Origin: CAVPMW01 sp963706515
GTDB lineage: Bacteria > Chloroflexota > Anaerolineae > Anaerolineales > UBA4823
Direction: 5' to 3'
Assembly: GCA_963706515.1 (NCBI GenBank)
Contig: CAVPMW010000018.1
Location: forward strand, 1 to 64,000
Length of the DNA: 64,000 bases
Positions 15,482-24,366 of this stretch are shown here, piece after piece (the first letter of the stretch is position 1; each line of letters starts with the position of its first letter). The position numbers and the translations under genes are program-made. The notes beneath the pieces were generated by a model, which was not told where the DNA came from, ran no database searches, and saw nothing but the letters and a program-made list of their open reading frames with translations.

Positions 15482-18253
15482 TTACACCACAATATTGATC
15501 AATTTTCCGGGTACTAATATGACCTTCTTGGGAGCCACATCGCCCAGATGTTTCCGGACGCTCTCACTGCTCATGGCCAGCTCCCTCGCCTCGGCTTCAG
15601 ATATCCCCACTGGCACCAATACCCGGTCGCGCAATTTACCGTTCACCTGGATCACCAGGGTGATCATATCTTCGGCAGCAGCCGCCTCATCTATTTGGGG
15701 CCAGGCTTGCTGGTGGACCGAATAGGGTTTCCCCAGGTGCATCCACAGCTCCTCCGCTAAATGCGGCGTTACCGGGGCTAGCATCCGCAGGTAGATGTCT
15801 TGCGCTTCTTCCCATTCCGGAGTGCCAGCACCACCGGCTTCGCGCACTTTGCTCATCTCATTCTGCAGCTCCATTAATGCGCTGATGATCGTATTGAATT
15901 CAAATGTCTCGAAGTCGTGAGTGACCCGGCGCAGCGTTTGATGGAGCTTTCTTCTGAAGGTGCGCAATATCCCTGCATCCGGGCGATTCGAGGGAGACGA
16001 TTCGGTAAACAGGCTCCATACCCGCCGCAGCCAGCGAGCCGTTCCTTCTATTCCATTGCTGTTCCAGGGTCCACCCATATCCCAGCGGGCAAAGAACATC
16101 AGGTAAGCGCGAACCGTGTCGGCTCCATAACGCGCTACCAGATCGTCTGGGGCAACAACATTGCCGCGGCTCTTGGACATTTTCTCAGAATCTTCTCCCA
16201 GGATGATGCCCTGATTGCGCAGCTGCAGCATGGGCTCAGAGCCTTGCATGATTCCCATATCACGGCCTGCTTTATGGAAAAACCGTGTATAGATCAGGTG
16301 CATGGTGGCGTGCTCGATCCCGCCGGTGTAAGTATCGACTGGCATCCAATAGTCATATTCTTTAGGGTCGAATGGACCCTGGTCATAGTCCGGGCTTAGA
16401 TAGCGCAGGTGATACCAGGACGAGCACATAAACGTGTCCATGGTATCCGTTTCCCGCTCCGCGGGCTGGTTGCAGATCGGGCAGGCGGTGAACCTCCAGG
16501 TTGGATGGAGCTTTAACGGACTCTGTCCGGTCGGCAGCCATTCCACATCATCCGGAAGCATCACGGGCAGCTGGTCATCCGGCACCAGGACTGCACCGTG
16601 CTCTGGGCAGTAAACGATTGGGATTGGCGCTCCCCAGTAGCGCTGCCGTGAGATCAGCCAGTCACGCAAGTGGTAGTTTACCGTCGCTTTTCCGAAGCTG
16701 CGCTGCTCAAGCCACCCTGTAACTGACTGCATGGCGAGCTCCGCAGGCGTTCCGGTAAATTCTCCCGAATTGATCATCCTGCCGTATTCGTGGTGGTAAA
16801 GAGCATCCCGGTAAAATGGGCAGCTCCAGAGCAGCTCCATCAGCGTCCGGTAGCCTTGGGCAGCCGGGTATAACTGCTTGCAGCGGGCAAGGATGCGCTC
16901 CTCGCTCTCGAATGAATCCCAAGGAATTATTCCATCTGAGAAAATGAAGATCCAGCTGCCGCCAACAACCTCATTCCACCAGCCGGGTTGCAGATAAGCA
17001 TGCGCCAATCGCGTATACTCAGCCACCTTCTCCACTGGAATGGTAATCAGCAGACCATCTTGAGAGTGTTCATATGGAATGCTTAATTTCTCCAGCGCCT
17101 CATCCAGCCCGGGTTTCATGGATCCATTCAGTGCGAACGATTTGGTGAGACCATCGATGCGCTCGATCACCGGCAGGATGGGCAAGCCGAATTTGAGCGC
17201 AAACTCAAAATCGCGCTCATCGTGAGCGGGGACTCCCATAATTGCCCCGGTACCGTAGCTCATCAGCACGTAATCTGCGATCCAGATCGGGATGCGCTTT
17301 CGATTGACCGGATTGATGGCATATCCACCGGTGAAAATACCGGTTTTTTCTTTATCCGCAGCTTCGCGCTGGATATCCGATTGGCGGGCAGCCTGCAGGC
17401 GGTATGCTTCAACGGCTTCTGCCTGTTCTGGCGTGGTAACTTTTACCGATAATGGGTGCTCAGGCGCTAAGACCATGAAAGTTGCTCCCCACAAGGTATC
17501 CGGGCGGGTAGTAAATATTTCCAAAGGATCCCCCTGCTCGGTGTGGAAGATTACACTGGCTCCCTGCGAGCGACCGATCCAGTTGGTTTGCAGGGTCTGC
17601 ACCCTTTCAGGCCAATCTATTTTCGAGAAATCCAGCAGCTCTTCAGCGTAATTCGTGGTGCGGAAGAACCATTGTTCCAGGTCTTTTTTAATGACCGGTG
17701 TGCCGCAGCGCTCACAGTGACGGTCTTCTCCCCAGACTTGTTCGCGGGCCAGGGTCGTATTGCAGTTTGGGCACCAATCGACCGGAGCCATCTTGCGATA
17801 GGCAAGTCCGTGTTTAAAGAGCTGGCTGAAGAACCACTCTGTCCAGTGGTAGTATTTTGGGTCTGAGGACACCATCTCCCGGTGCCAGTCATACATGGAA
17901 CCCATGCTCTTCAGCTGCAGGCGCATCCGGTCGATATTGGCATACGTCCAAATCTTCGGGTGGATTTTGTTCCTGATCGCGGCATTTTCCGCCGGCAAGC
18001 CAAACGAATCAAACCCCATCGGGAACATGACGTTATACCCCCGCATGCGCATAAACCGGGCGCGGGCATCGCTGGGGGTCATCGCATACCAATGACCGAT
18101 GTGCAGCTCACCGGATGGATAAGGAAGCATCGTCAGCGCGTAGTGCTTGGGTTTATCCGGATTAATTTCCGCCCAGTACAAGCGATCTGCTTCCCAGCGC
18201 GCTTGCCACTTCGGTTCGATTTTTGCAGGATTATAAGGAATTAATTCCGCCAT
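15482..18253 (-). CDS. leuS: Leucyl-tRNA synthetase 1
   Basis: A 923-residue class Ia synthetase charging tRNA-Leu. The HIGH motif is HIGH at residues 51-54 (LPYPSGELHIGHW) and the second ATP motif is KMSKSRGN. The CP1 editing domain keeps its threonine-rich TTRPDTLWG and the catalytic Asp region VPAHDERDFEFA, so it should proofread. It carries an extra block between the editing domain and the catalytic core (about residues 420-510, WWNEVVGGSWIFIFSD...), as in a subset of bacterial LeuS. ATG 18253 follows GGTGGAGGAG; the frame upstream is only part of the previous gene's overlap. It is the third gene of the T-box-led operon and is followed by a terminator. A second, different LeuS is encoded at the head of the operon. 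Confidence 0.95.
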   Translation of the reverse strand: MAELIPYNPAKIEPKWQARWEADRLYWAEINPDKPKHYALTMLPYPSGELHIGHWYAMTPSDARARFMRMRGYNVMFPMGFDSFGLPAENAAIRNKIHPKIWTYANIDRMRLQLKSMGSMYDWHREMVSSDPKYYHWTEWFFSQLFKHGLAYRKMAPVDWCPNCNTTLAREQVWGEDRHCERCGTPVIKKDLEQWFFRTTNYAEELLDFSKIDWPERVQTLQTNWIGRSQGASVIFHTEQGDPLEIFTTRPDTLWGATFMVLAPEHPLSVKVTTPEQAEAVEAYRLQAARQSDIQREAADKEKTGIFTGGYAINPVNRKRIPIWIADYVLMSYGTGAIMGVPAHDERDFEFALKFGLPILPVIERIDGLTKSFALNGSMKPGLDEALEKLSIPYEHSQDGLLITIPVEKVAEYTRLAHAYLQPGWWNEVVGGSWIFIFSDGIIPWDSFESEERILARCKQLYPAAQGYRTLMELLWSCPFYRDALYHHEYGRMINSGEFTGTPAELAMQSVTGWLEQRSFGKATVNYHLRDWLISRQRYWGAPIPIVYCPEHGAVLVPDDQLPVMLPDDVEWLPTGQSPLKLHPTWRFTACPICNQPAERETDTMDTFMCSSWYHLRYLSPDYDQGPFDPKEYDYWMPVDTYTGGIEHATMHLIYTRFFHKAGRDMGIMQGSEPMLQLRNQGIILGEDSEKMSKSRGNVVAPDDLVARYGADTVRAYLMFFARWDMGGPWNSNGIEGTARWLRRVWSLFTESSPSNRPDAGILRTFRRKLHQTLRRVTHDFETFEFNTIISALMELQNEMSKVREAGGAGTPEWEEAQDIYLRMLAPVTPHLAEELWMHLGKPYSVHQQAWPQIDEAAAAEDMITLVIQVNGKLRDRVLVPVGISEAEARELAMSSESVRKHLGDVAPKKVILVPGKLINIVV

Positions 18254-19085
18254 GTTGCTCCTCCACCGGTGAAACAATAGTATTTTCTGGCAGATGTATC
18301 GATCGGGTTGCACTTTCGAGACCAATCTGAATGATCTCATTGGCTATACGCAGTCTATCAGACCAATGATCAGCGTCCCTATCATAAGCTTCCGCCATCT
18401 GTATTTGTAGCTCGCTGCCAGCCGCCTGGTCCTGGTAGCGATCTGCCGTCTCCCAGTCCAATCCGTCCACTTCAATATACCCAAAATTAAAGCCCGCCCG
18501 GTGCAGCAACACCGTCCATTCCCCATCTGCTCCCAGGGGATGCTCGGGCTGAGTGTTTGCCAGGATAAATTCGACAGCCCGCCGGCTGAAACCTTTCGAG
18601 CCAGCGCTTACATCCATATCCCTCCCCACCAGGTAGGATACGACCTGGTTGCTGAGCCTTTCCGTATCGATCAAAGCTTGCGGATGTGTGCGGTATGCCT
18701 GTTGAGTCCGCCCGATGACCAGATAATCCTGCTCAGGAATCTTTGAGAGCACCTTTCTCCATTCCTCAGGGCGCGTCTCTACCCAGCGCAGCAGGCGATC
18801 CATGTCTGCATACTGGATATAGGCGGGGTTATACTCGAGCGAATGCTTCAAGGATGAGAAGCGTCCTGCCGACCACTGTGAATTGACGATAACGGAAATA
18901 CCCTGATATGCTTTACAGCTAGTGCTGATAGCTTGCAATGTGGTTGGGTTCACTCCAGGTGGCAGCGATAGTACTATCCCGCGGTACGCCTGGCTAAGCG
19001 CCGGCAGCAGCCGGATAAATCTAGCTAATTCTCCACGCGGATTCCACGTTGCAGCCAACGCGATCCTGCTCGTACTTTCAATCAA
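18231..19085 (-). CDS. Putative GT-A type glycosyltransferase-like protein
   Basis: A 284-residue soluble protein between the two leuS genes: it begins 15 bases after leuS2 and overlaps leuS1 by 23 bases, so it is translationally coupled. Features seen: an N-terminal Rossmann-like half (RIALAATWNPRGELARFIRLLPAL), a DxD-like YADMDRLLRWVE near residue 95, 'GSKGFSRRAVEFIL' and LGADGEWTVLLHRAGFNFGYIEVDGLDWETADRYQ, which together resemble the nucleotide-sugar and acceptor regions of GT-A enzymes such as family 2 or mannosylglycerate-type synthases. I do not recognise a specific family. A role tied to leucyl-tRNA synthesis is possible from context but unproven. Confidence 0.55.
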   Translation of the reverse strand: MIESTSRIALAATWNPRGELARFIRLLPALSQAYRGIVLSLPPGVNPTTLQAISTSCKAYQGISVIVNSQWSAGRFSSLKHSLEYNPAYIQYADMDRLLRWVETRPEEWRKVLSKIPEQDYLVIGRTQQAYRTHPQALIDTERLSNQVVSYLVGRDMDVSAGSKGFSRRAVEFILANTQPEHPLGADGEWTVLLHRAGFNFGYIEVDGLDWETADRYQDQAAGSELQIQMAEAYDRDADHWSDRLRIANEIIQIGLESATRSIHLPENTIVSPVEEQHGGINSL

Positions 19086-19100
19086 CTTAATCTGCCTTTC

Positions 19101-21566
19101 TCACCTACAAACGATATTGATTATTTTCCCAGGCACATAGATGACCTGTTTTACCAGGCAACCGGCCAATAACTCAGCCAGTTTAGGTTGCTCGAGAGCC
19201 AGGGCGGTTACCTGCTCCTGGCTCATCTCCCGGGGGATGCGCATCGTCAGGCGAAATTTCCCGTTGACCTGCACCGGGAGCTCAACCATTTCCTCCAATA
19301 TTTTTTTCTCATCCCAGACCGGCCAGGGTTGCAAATGTACGCTTCCCGGCTTGCCTGTTCGCAGCCAGAGCTCTTCAGCGATATACGGCGCAGCCGGGGC
19401 TAACAAAAGCAGCATCGCATCCAGTGCCTGATGGTAGGAGGCAGTTTGCCAGTTTCCCGCCGTGTAAAGGTCATACAGCTGGTTGGTGAATTCCATGAGG
19501 GCGGAGATCATCGTGTTCAGTCGGAAATCAGCGATTCTCTCCGTGACCGCCCGGATCGTCCGGTGTAAGCTTCGCTCCAGCCCGGCATCCAGCACGCTGC
19601 AATCAGCGCTGGCAGAATACGCCTCAGCAAACAGCGTCCATACGCGGTTAAGGAACCGCCGTGCGCCATTGATCCCGTCCGTATTCCAGCTTACGTCCTG
19701 ATCAAAAGGAGCGATGAACATGACGTAAAGGCGGAGAGCATCGGCTCCATAAGTAGATACCACGCTGTCTGGGGTGATGACATTGCCCCGCGATTTGGAC
19801 ATCCGCTGCCCGTCAGCTGCCAGAAGCTGCCCCTGGTTCCGCAAGTGTAGAAATGGCTCACGAAAATGAATTAAACCCTCATCCGCCAGGAATTTCGTCC
19901 AAAAACGCGCGTACAGCAAGTGCAGGACAGCATGCTCAGCGCCGCCCACGTACAGGTCAACTGGCAGCCAATATTCGACGGCTGATGAATTGAACGGAGC
20001 TGATGCCTCGTGAGGGCTGGCAAAGCGCAGGAAATACCACGAAGAACAGGCAAACCCACCCATCGTATCCGATTCCCTGCGGGCAGGCTCGTCGCATATT
20101 GGACAGTTCGTCCGGATAAATTCCTCATTTCGTGCAAGCGGCGAGCGCCCCGTCCCGTCCGGCTGGAAATCGTCGATCGGGGGGAGAAGAACCGGCAGCT
20201 GCTCAGGCGGGACCGGAACGGCACCGCACGAATCGCAGTAAACCACCGGGATGGGCGTCCCCCAATAACGCTGCCGGCTGATCAGCCAATCGCGCATGCG
20301 GTAGCGGACTGTGCGCCTGGCTGTGCCCTGAGTGTTCAGGATTTCGCCGATTGCCTCTCCTGCGCTCCTATTATCCATCCCGGTAAATTGGCCGGAATTG
20401 ACCATCCAGCCATACCCTGTATACGCCTCAGACAGCTCAGAGTGTTCTACTTCGCTCGATGATGCGATTACCTGGCGGACCGGCAGGTGGGACTGGCGAG
20501 CAAATTCGAAATCACGCTGGTCATGCGCCGGAACTCCCATCACTGCTCCGGTTCCATAGCCGGGCAATACATAGTCGGCAATCCACACCGGGATGACTTC
20601 ATCATTGACGGGGTTGCGCAAATAGCTTCCAGTGAATACACCGGTTTTGGGTCGCTTCTCATCCATGCGCTCGATCTCGCTCTGGCTAAAAGCCAGCTCG
20701 CGATAGCTCCGGACTCGCTCCAGGTATTGTTTCTGGGTCAGCTTTTCCACCAGCTCGTGCTCCGGAGCCAAAGCCAAAAAAGTTACCCCAAACAGCGTGT
20801 CCGGGCGAGTGGTAAACACCGACAGCCGCGTATGATCCTCTCCCAGGAAGTCAATTTCCCATCCCTCAGACCGGCCAATCCAATTCCGCTGCGAGGTCTT
20901 GATCGGGTCGGGCCAATCGATCTCATCCAAATCACTCAAGAGCTCATCAGCATAGGCTGTTATGCGGAAATACCAGGCAGGAATCTCCCTGCGAACCACG
21001 CCAGAATGACCGCGCCAGCAAACTCCTCCGCTTACTTCGTGGCTGGAGAGGGTGGTCATGCAGGTTGGGCACCACCACTGCCAGCTTTCATCGCGATAAG
21101 CAAGGCCGCGCTTCAAGAGCAAAGTGAAGATGTATTGCGTCCAGCGATAATATTCCGGCTGAGATGAATCGATCTCTCGCGACCAATCATAGCTCGTGCC
21201 GATCAAGCGCAGCTGACGGCGAAAGTTGGCTGTATTTTGGTCGGTGACCAGCCTCGGATGGATGTTATGAGAGATGGCATACTGCTCGGTTGGCTCGCCG
21301 AAGGCGTCCCATCCCATAGGGTGCAGCACGTTAAGCCCTTGCATGCGCTTAAAGCGTGAAATAACATCCGTGGGACATAATTGCGGCAGTGCCCCACGTG
21401 CAGGCCTTCTCCCGACGGGTACGGAAAGATAATCCAGGCAGTAATACTTCTGGCGGGTGATGTCCTCCTGGGCAAGATAAAGTCCCGCTTGCTCCCAGGC
21501 TGACTGCCATTTTGGTTCGATCACCTGTGGTTGATAAACCGTCCAGGTAGATTTCCCGGTTTCCAT
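19101..21566 (-). CDS. leuS: Leucyl-tRNA synthetase 2 (divergent paralogue)
   Basis: An 821-residue LeuS clearly different from leuS1. The KMSKS motif is QRMSKSRGN; the editing domain has TTRPDTLFG and VPAHDQRDFEFA; the C-terminal domain ends 'QVNGKFRLTMRIPREMS' and IYVPGKIINIV as in LeuS. In the frame given, the HIGH region reads SVPVGRRPARGALPQLCP, but shifting frame between two nearby indels (about 21,375-21,430) restores YPSGEGLHVGHCRNYVP, so the sequence has two compensating errors rather than a lost active site. ATG 21566 follows GGAGG. It is directly preceded by a T-box with a Leu specifier and heads the operon leuS2 / glycosyltransferase-like / leuS1. Compared with leuS1 it lacks the large insertion. 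Confidence 0.92.
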   Translation of the reverse strand: METGKSTWTVYQPQVIEPKWQSAWEQAGLYLAQEDITRQKYYCLDYLSVPVGRRPARGALPQLCPTDVISRFKRMQGLNVLHPMGWDAFGEPTEQYAISHNIHPRLVTDQNTANFRRQLRLIGTSYDWSREIDSSQPEYYRWTQYIFTLLLKRGLAYRDESWQWWCPTCMTTLSSHEVSGGVCWRGHSGVVRREIPAWYFRITAYADELLSDLDEIDWPDPIKTSQRNWIGRSEGWEIDFLGEDHTRLSVFTTRPDTLFGVTFLALAPEHELVEKLTQKQYLERVRSYRELAFSQSEIERMDEKRPKTGVFTGSYLRNPVNDEVIPVWIADYVLPGYGTGAVMGVPAHDQRDFEFARQSHLPVRQVIASSSEVEHSELSEAYTGYGWMVNSGQFTGMDNRSAGEAIGEILNTQGTARRTVRYRMRDWLISRQRYWGTPIPVVYCDSCGAVPVPPEQLPVLLPPIDDFQPDGTGRSPLARNEEFIRTNCPICDEPARRESDTMGGFACSSWYFLRFASPHEASAPFNSSAVEYWLPVDLYVGGAEHAVLHLLYARFWTKFLADEGLIHFREPFLHLRNQGQLLAADGQRMSKSRGNVITPDSVVSTYGADALRLYVMFIAPFDQDVSWNTDGINGARRFLNRVWTLFAEAYSASADCSVLDAGLERSLHRTIRAVTERIADFRLNTMISALMEFTNQLYDLYTAGNWQTASYHQALDAMLLLLAPAAPYIAEELWLRTGKPGSVHLQPWPVWDEKKILEEMVELPVQVNGKFRLTMRIPREMSQEQVTALALEQPKLAELLAGCLVKQVIYVPGKIINIVCR

Positions 21567-21579
21567 CTTACACCTCCGG

Positions 21580-21872
21580 TCAAAAACAAATACCTCCGCC
21601 CCTCAGGGACGAAGGATTTGCTCCGCGGTACCACCCTGCTTGCCTGGTAATCAGCCAGGCCGCTTTGGTCAGCGCTAACGGGCAACCCCGCCGCCAGCTA
21701 CCTGTCACCAGCCTGGTTCTTTACTGGCGGATGATTCTCACTGGCGGTACTGTCCCGGATATACTCCGGGACGGCAGGCGAGTTCAGTCTTGGATGTGCT
21801 CCGCGGGCACTATGCCGGGCTCACACCTCGCTCTCCCGGCTCGCTGGCGGATGAGCTTACTACTCCTGCCAA
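21580..21872 (-). promoter_or_regulatory. T-box riboswitch, leucine-specific
   Basis: On the minus strand the leader has the Stem I start GCAGGAGTAG (about 21869-21860), a specifier region GAACTCGCC whose CTC is a leucine codon, the T-box core AGGGTGGTACCGCGG (about 21638-21624) and a terminator CCTTCGTCCC-TGAG-GGGCGGAGG followed by a T-rich run (21615-21581). Uncharged tRNA-Leu would pair with the specifier and the T-box bulge, favour the antiterminator and switch on leuS2 and its downstream genes. Confidence 0.93.
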
Positions 21873-21961
21873 TGTATTTTATGGATATACAATTTTGCCC
21901 TCGGCCTCGAACCATGTTGCCGATCTTTGGCCGGTACTCGCTTATTTCATCATTCGTACAG

Positions 21962-22034
21962 TGGACCCAGAGGGATTCGAACCCTCGACCTTCTCAATGC
22001 CATTGAGACGCGCTCCCAACTGCGCTATGGGCCC
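21962..22034 (-). tRNA. tRNA-Ala (anticodon GGC)
   Basis: A 73-base cloverleaf on the minus strand: acceptor GGGCCCA/TGGGTCC, D-arm AGCGCAGTTGGGAGCGC, anticodon stem TCTCA/TGAGA around loop ATGGCAT (anticodon GGC), T-arm GAGGGTTCGAATCCCTC and discriminator A. CCA is not encoded. A consensus promoter lies just upstream. Confidence 0.95.
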
Positions 22035-22055
22035 AGTCTGTTTAACAATGCGGGA

Positions 22056-22084
22056 ATTGTAACTTTAAAGGGACTTCCCGTCAA
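22056..22084 (-). promoter_or_regulatory. Sigma70-type promoter for tRNA-Ala(GGC)
   Basis: Minus strand: TTGACG (22084-22079), 17-base spacer, TACAAT (22061-22056). The transcription start would fall about 15 bases before the tRNA. Confidence 0.85.
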
Positions 22085-22117
22085 TAAAAGTGATTTTGTC
22101 GTTGCTCGGACGCCGAG

Positions 22118-22190
22118 TGGACCTGGAGGGATTCGAACCCTCGACCTCTTCAGTGCGATTGAAGCGCGCTCCCAACTGCGCTACAGGCCC
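22118..22190 (-). tRNA. tRNA-Ala (anticodon CGC)
   Basis: A 73-base cloverleaf on the minus strand: acceptor GGGCCTG/CAGGTCC, anticodon stem CTTCA/TGAAG around ATCGCAC (anticodon CGC), and the same T-arm GAGGGTTCGAATCCCTC as its neighbour. The D-arm is also identical, so the two tRNAs probably arose by duplication. CCA is not encoded. Confidence 0.95.
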
Positions 22191-22211
22191 ATTCTTTGCT
22201 GCGTGGCAGGG

Positions 22212-22240
22212 ATTGTATCGGAGAGACAGGTGCCTGTCAA
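22212..22240 (-). promoter_or_regulatory. Sigma70-type promoter for tRNA-Ala(CGC)
   Basis: Minus strand: TTGACA (22240-22235), 17-base spacer, TACAAT (22217-22212), about 22 bases before the mature tRNA. Confidence 0.87.
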
Positions 22241-22408
22241 GGATGAGCGCAATGATAGCTACCCGGCAAAGTCAGTTCAGGCTATAATCACCCCGCATGC
22301 TCTTAGGGATTTTCCCGATTTCATTAAGTACCTAAAGCCCGCGAGCCAAGAACCACTTTTGCAGTGATTCATGGGCTCTGTATATTTCTCCTAACGAGGT
22401 TGTCTCAG

Positions 22409-23539
22409 ATGAATACAACAACTCAGGCTGATGTCTATCTGTCCCGTCAAAAAAAGGTTGTTGAAATGATCTCACAAAATGGCTTACAGGGATTGCTCGT
22501 GGTCCCCGGGGCGAGCATGTATTATTTTACCGGGCTGACCTTCCACCTGAGTGAAAGGCCCGTTCTTCTGATTTTTTCTGCTGACGGGTCGCTCACCCTG
22601 GTCGCTCCCGATTTCGAGAAAATCAAGATCGAAGGGTTAAGTTATCCGCTGTCTGCCGTCTTGTACGGGGAAAATCCAGACACCTGGGTAAGCGTATTTT
22701 CGCACGCTCTCCAGCAGACAGGGATTTCCCGAGGCCGTGTTGCGGTTGAGCCAACCGGCCTGCGCTACCTGGAACTCGATTTGCTGCAGAAGGCGGGTTT
22801 TGAGGCCGGCTTAGTCTCCGCCGAGGAGCTACTGGCTGGTTTGCGCATGCAGAAGGACGCACAAGAGCTCAGTGATATGCAGCGTGCCGTGGAGATTGCT
22901 CAAAATGCATTACTAGCCACCCTTCCGCTGATAAAAACAGGTATGCGGGAGAAGGAACTGGCCGGTGAGCTTACCTTGCAGCTGCTGCGTTCCGGCTCGG
23001 ACGTCCTGCTGCCGTTCAGCCCGATCATCTCCTCCGGTCCCAATGGAGCCAACCCGCACGCCTTCCCCTCCGATCGCCCTCTCAGCACAGGCGATCTGCT
23101 GGTGATCGATTGGGGCGCCAGCTTCCAACACTATTTTTCCGATTTGACCCGGACTTTCGCACTCGGAGTAGTAGAGCCGGAATTTGTACGTATCAGTGAA
23201 ATTGTTCTTGAGGCCAACACAGCCGCAAGAGAGAAAGCAGGACCGGGAATTCCGGCTGCGGAAGTCGACGCGGCCGCACGCCGTGTCATCGAGCGAGCTG
23301 GATACGCTGACTTCTTCACCCACCGCACCGGGCATGGGCTGGGTCTGGAAGGGCACGAGCCGCCTTACATTCGCGGCGATAACCGCTTGCTGCTCTCGCC
23401 TGGGATGACCTTTACGATAGAGCCGGGGATCTATTTACCCGGCAGAGGCGGCGTGCGCATCGAGGACAACGTGGTCATCACCGATGGCGGCTCCGAATGC
23501 TTGAGCAGCCTGCCGCGCCAGCTGATTACAATCGATTGA
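22409..23539 (+). CDS. M24-family Xaa-Pro peptidase
   Basis: A 376-residue aminopeptidase P/prolidase-type enzyme that removes N-terminal residues next to proline or splits X-Pro dipeptides. The N-terminal creatinase-like domain covers about residues 1-135. The C-terminal pita-bread domain holds the dinuclear metal ligands: Asp in VIDWGASF, Asp in YFSDLTRTF, His in HRTGHGLGLEGHE, Glu in FTIEPGIYLPG and Glu in VRIEDNVV. ATG 22409 is the likely start because it has CGAGGT upstream and the earlier 15 codons look like leader. It opens a plus-strand run with the hydrolase, MFS and PAP2 genes. PepP and PepQ cannot be told apart from this sequence. Confidence 0.9.
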   Translation: MNTTTQADVYLSRQKKVVEMISQNGLQGLLVVPGASMYYFTGLTFHLSERPVLLIFSADGSLTLVAPDFEKIKIEGLSYPLSAVLYGENPDTWVSVFSHALQQTGISRGRVAVEPTGLRYLELDLLQKAGFEAGLVSAEELLAGLRMQKDAQELSDMQRAVEIAQNALLATLPLIKTGMREKELAGELTLQLLRSGSDVLLPFSPIISSGPNGANPHAFPSDRPLSTGDLLVIDWGASFQHYFSDLTRTFALGVVEPEFVRISEIVLEANTAAREKAGPGIPAAEVDAAARRVIERAGYADFFTHRTGHGLGLEGHEPPYIRGDNRLLLSPGMTFTIEPGIYLPGRGGVRIEDNVVITDGGSECLSSLPRQLITID

Positions 23540-23553
23540 ACCGGGACTCAGCA

Positions 23554-24366
23554 ATGCACCCCTCCCCTCGGACACTTTTAACGGCGGAACCTTTTTTCTT
23601 TCCAGGCGGTCCAATCGGCTGCCTGCTGGTGCATGGTTTTACAGGATCGCCCAAAGAGATGCGTTGGATGGGGGAATATTTGGCACGGAGTGGATTCACG
23701 ATCCTGGGAGTCCGCCTGGCAGGTCATGCGACTCGCGTCGAGGATTTAGCCCGGACGCGCTGGTACGATTGGCTGGTTTCCGTCGAGGATGGGTGGAATT
23801 TACTGGCATCCCAACTCAAGCCTCAATCCCGCTCTTTACCCACGATTTTTATCGTCGGGCTGTCGATGGGAGGCGCTTTAGCCTTGACGTTAGCCTCGGC
23901 AGATTGCCACAAGCGTTTCCCGGTGACCGGCGTGGTAACGATCTCCGCGCCTTATAAGCTCCCGGCAGACAGGCGTCTGGCTTTGCTACGGATGTTCCAA
24001 TCTGTTCGCCTCGGGATTGGGAAACCTCCGGATGATTGGCAGGATCCAGGTTTAGACCAGGACCATATTGCCTATCCGAGCTTCCCCCTTCGCTCGATCG
24101 CAGAGCTGCGTGATCTGCTGGCAGTGATGCGAGAAGGACTCCCATCAGTTACCGTTCCTGTTTTATCAGTCCACTCCCACAAGGATATGCACGTAGCTCC
24201 GGATAACATGCCGCAAATCCAGGCCGCTCTAGGCTCTCAAGAGAAAGAAATGCTCTGGGTTGAAAACAGCGGTCACGTCATCCCCCGTGAGCCAGATAAA
24301 GAGATCGTCTGCCAGGCAATCATCGATTTTATCCGGCGCAATACCCCAAAAATCGATGAGCCCTGA
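23554..24366 (+). CDS. Alpha/beta hydrolase (carboxylesterase type)
   Basis: A 270-residue alpha/beta hydrolase related to monoglyceride lipase and Est30-type carboxylesterases: oxyanion segment LVHGFTGSP, nucleophile elbow GLSMGGA, acidic residue in VHSHKDMHV and catalytic His in ENSGHVIPRE. The cap is short. Substrate is unknown, but short- or medium-chain esters are typical. ATG 23554 follows the peptidase stop by 14 bases; its end overlaps the MFS start by 11 bases, indicating coupled translation. Confidence 0.85.
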   Translation: MHPSPRTLLTAEPFFFPGGPIGCLLVHGFTGSPKEMRWMGEYLARSGFTILGVRLAGHATRVEDLARTRWYDWLVSVEDGWNLLASQLKPQSRSLPTIFIVGLSMGGALALTLASADCHKRFPVTGVVTISAPYKLPADRRLALLRMFQSVRLGIGKPPDDWQDPGLDQDHIAYPSFPLRSIAELRDLLAVMREGLPSVTVPVLSVHSHKDMHVAPDNMPQIQAALGSQEKEMLWVENSGHVIPREPDKEIVCQAIIDFIRRNTPKIDEP

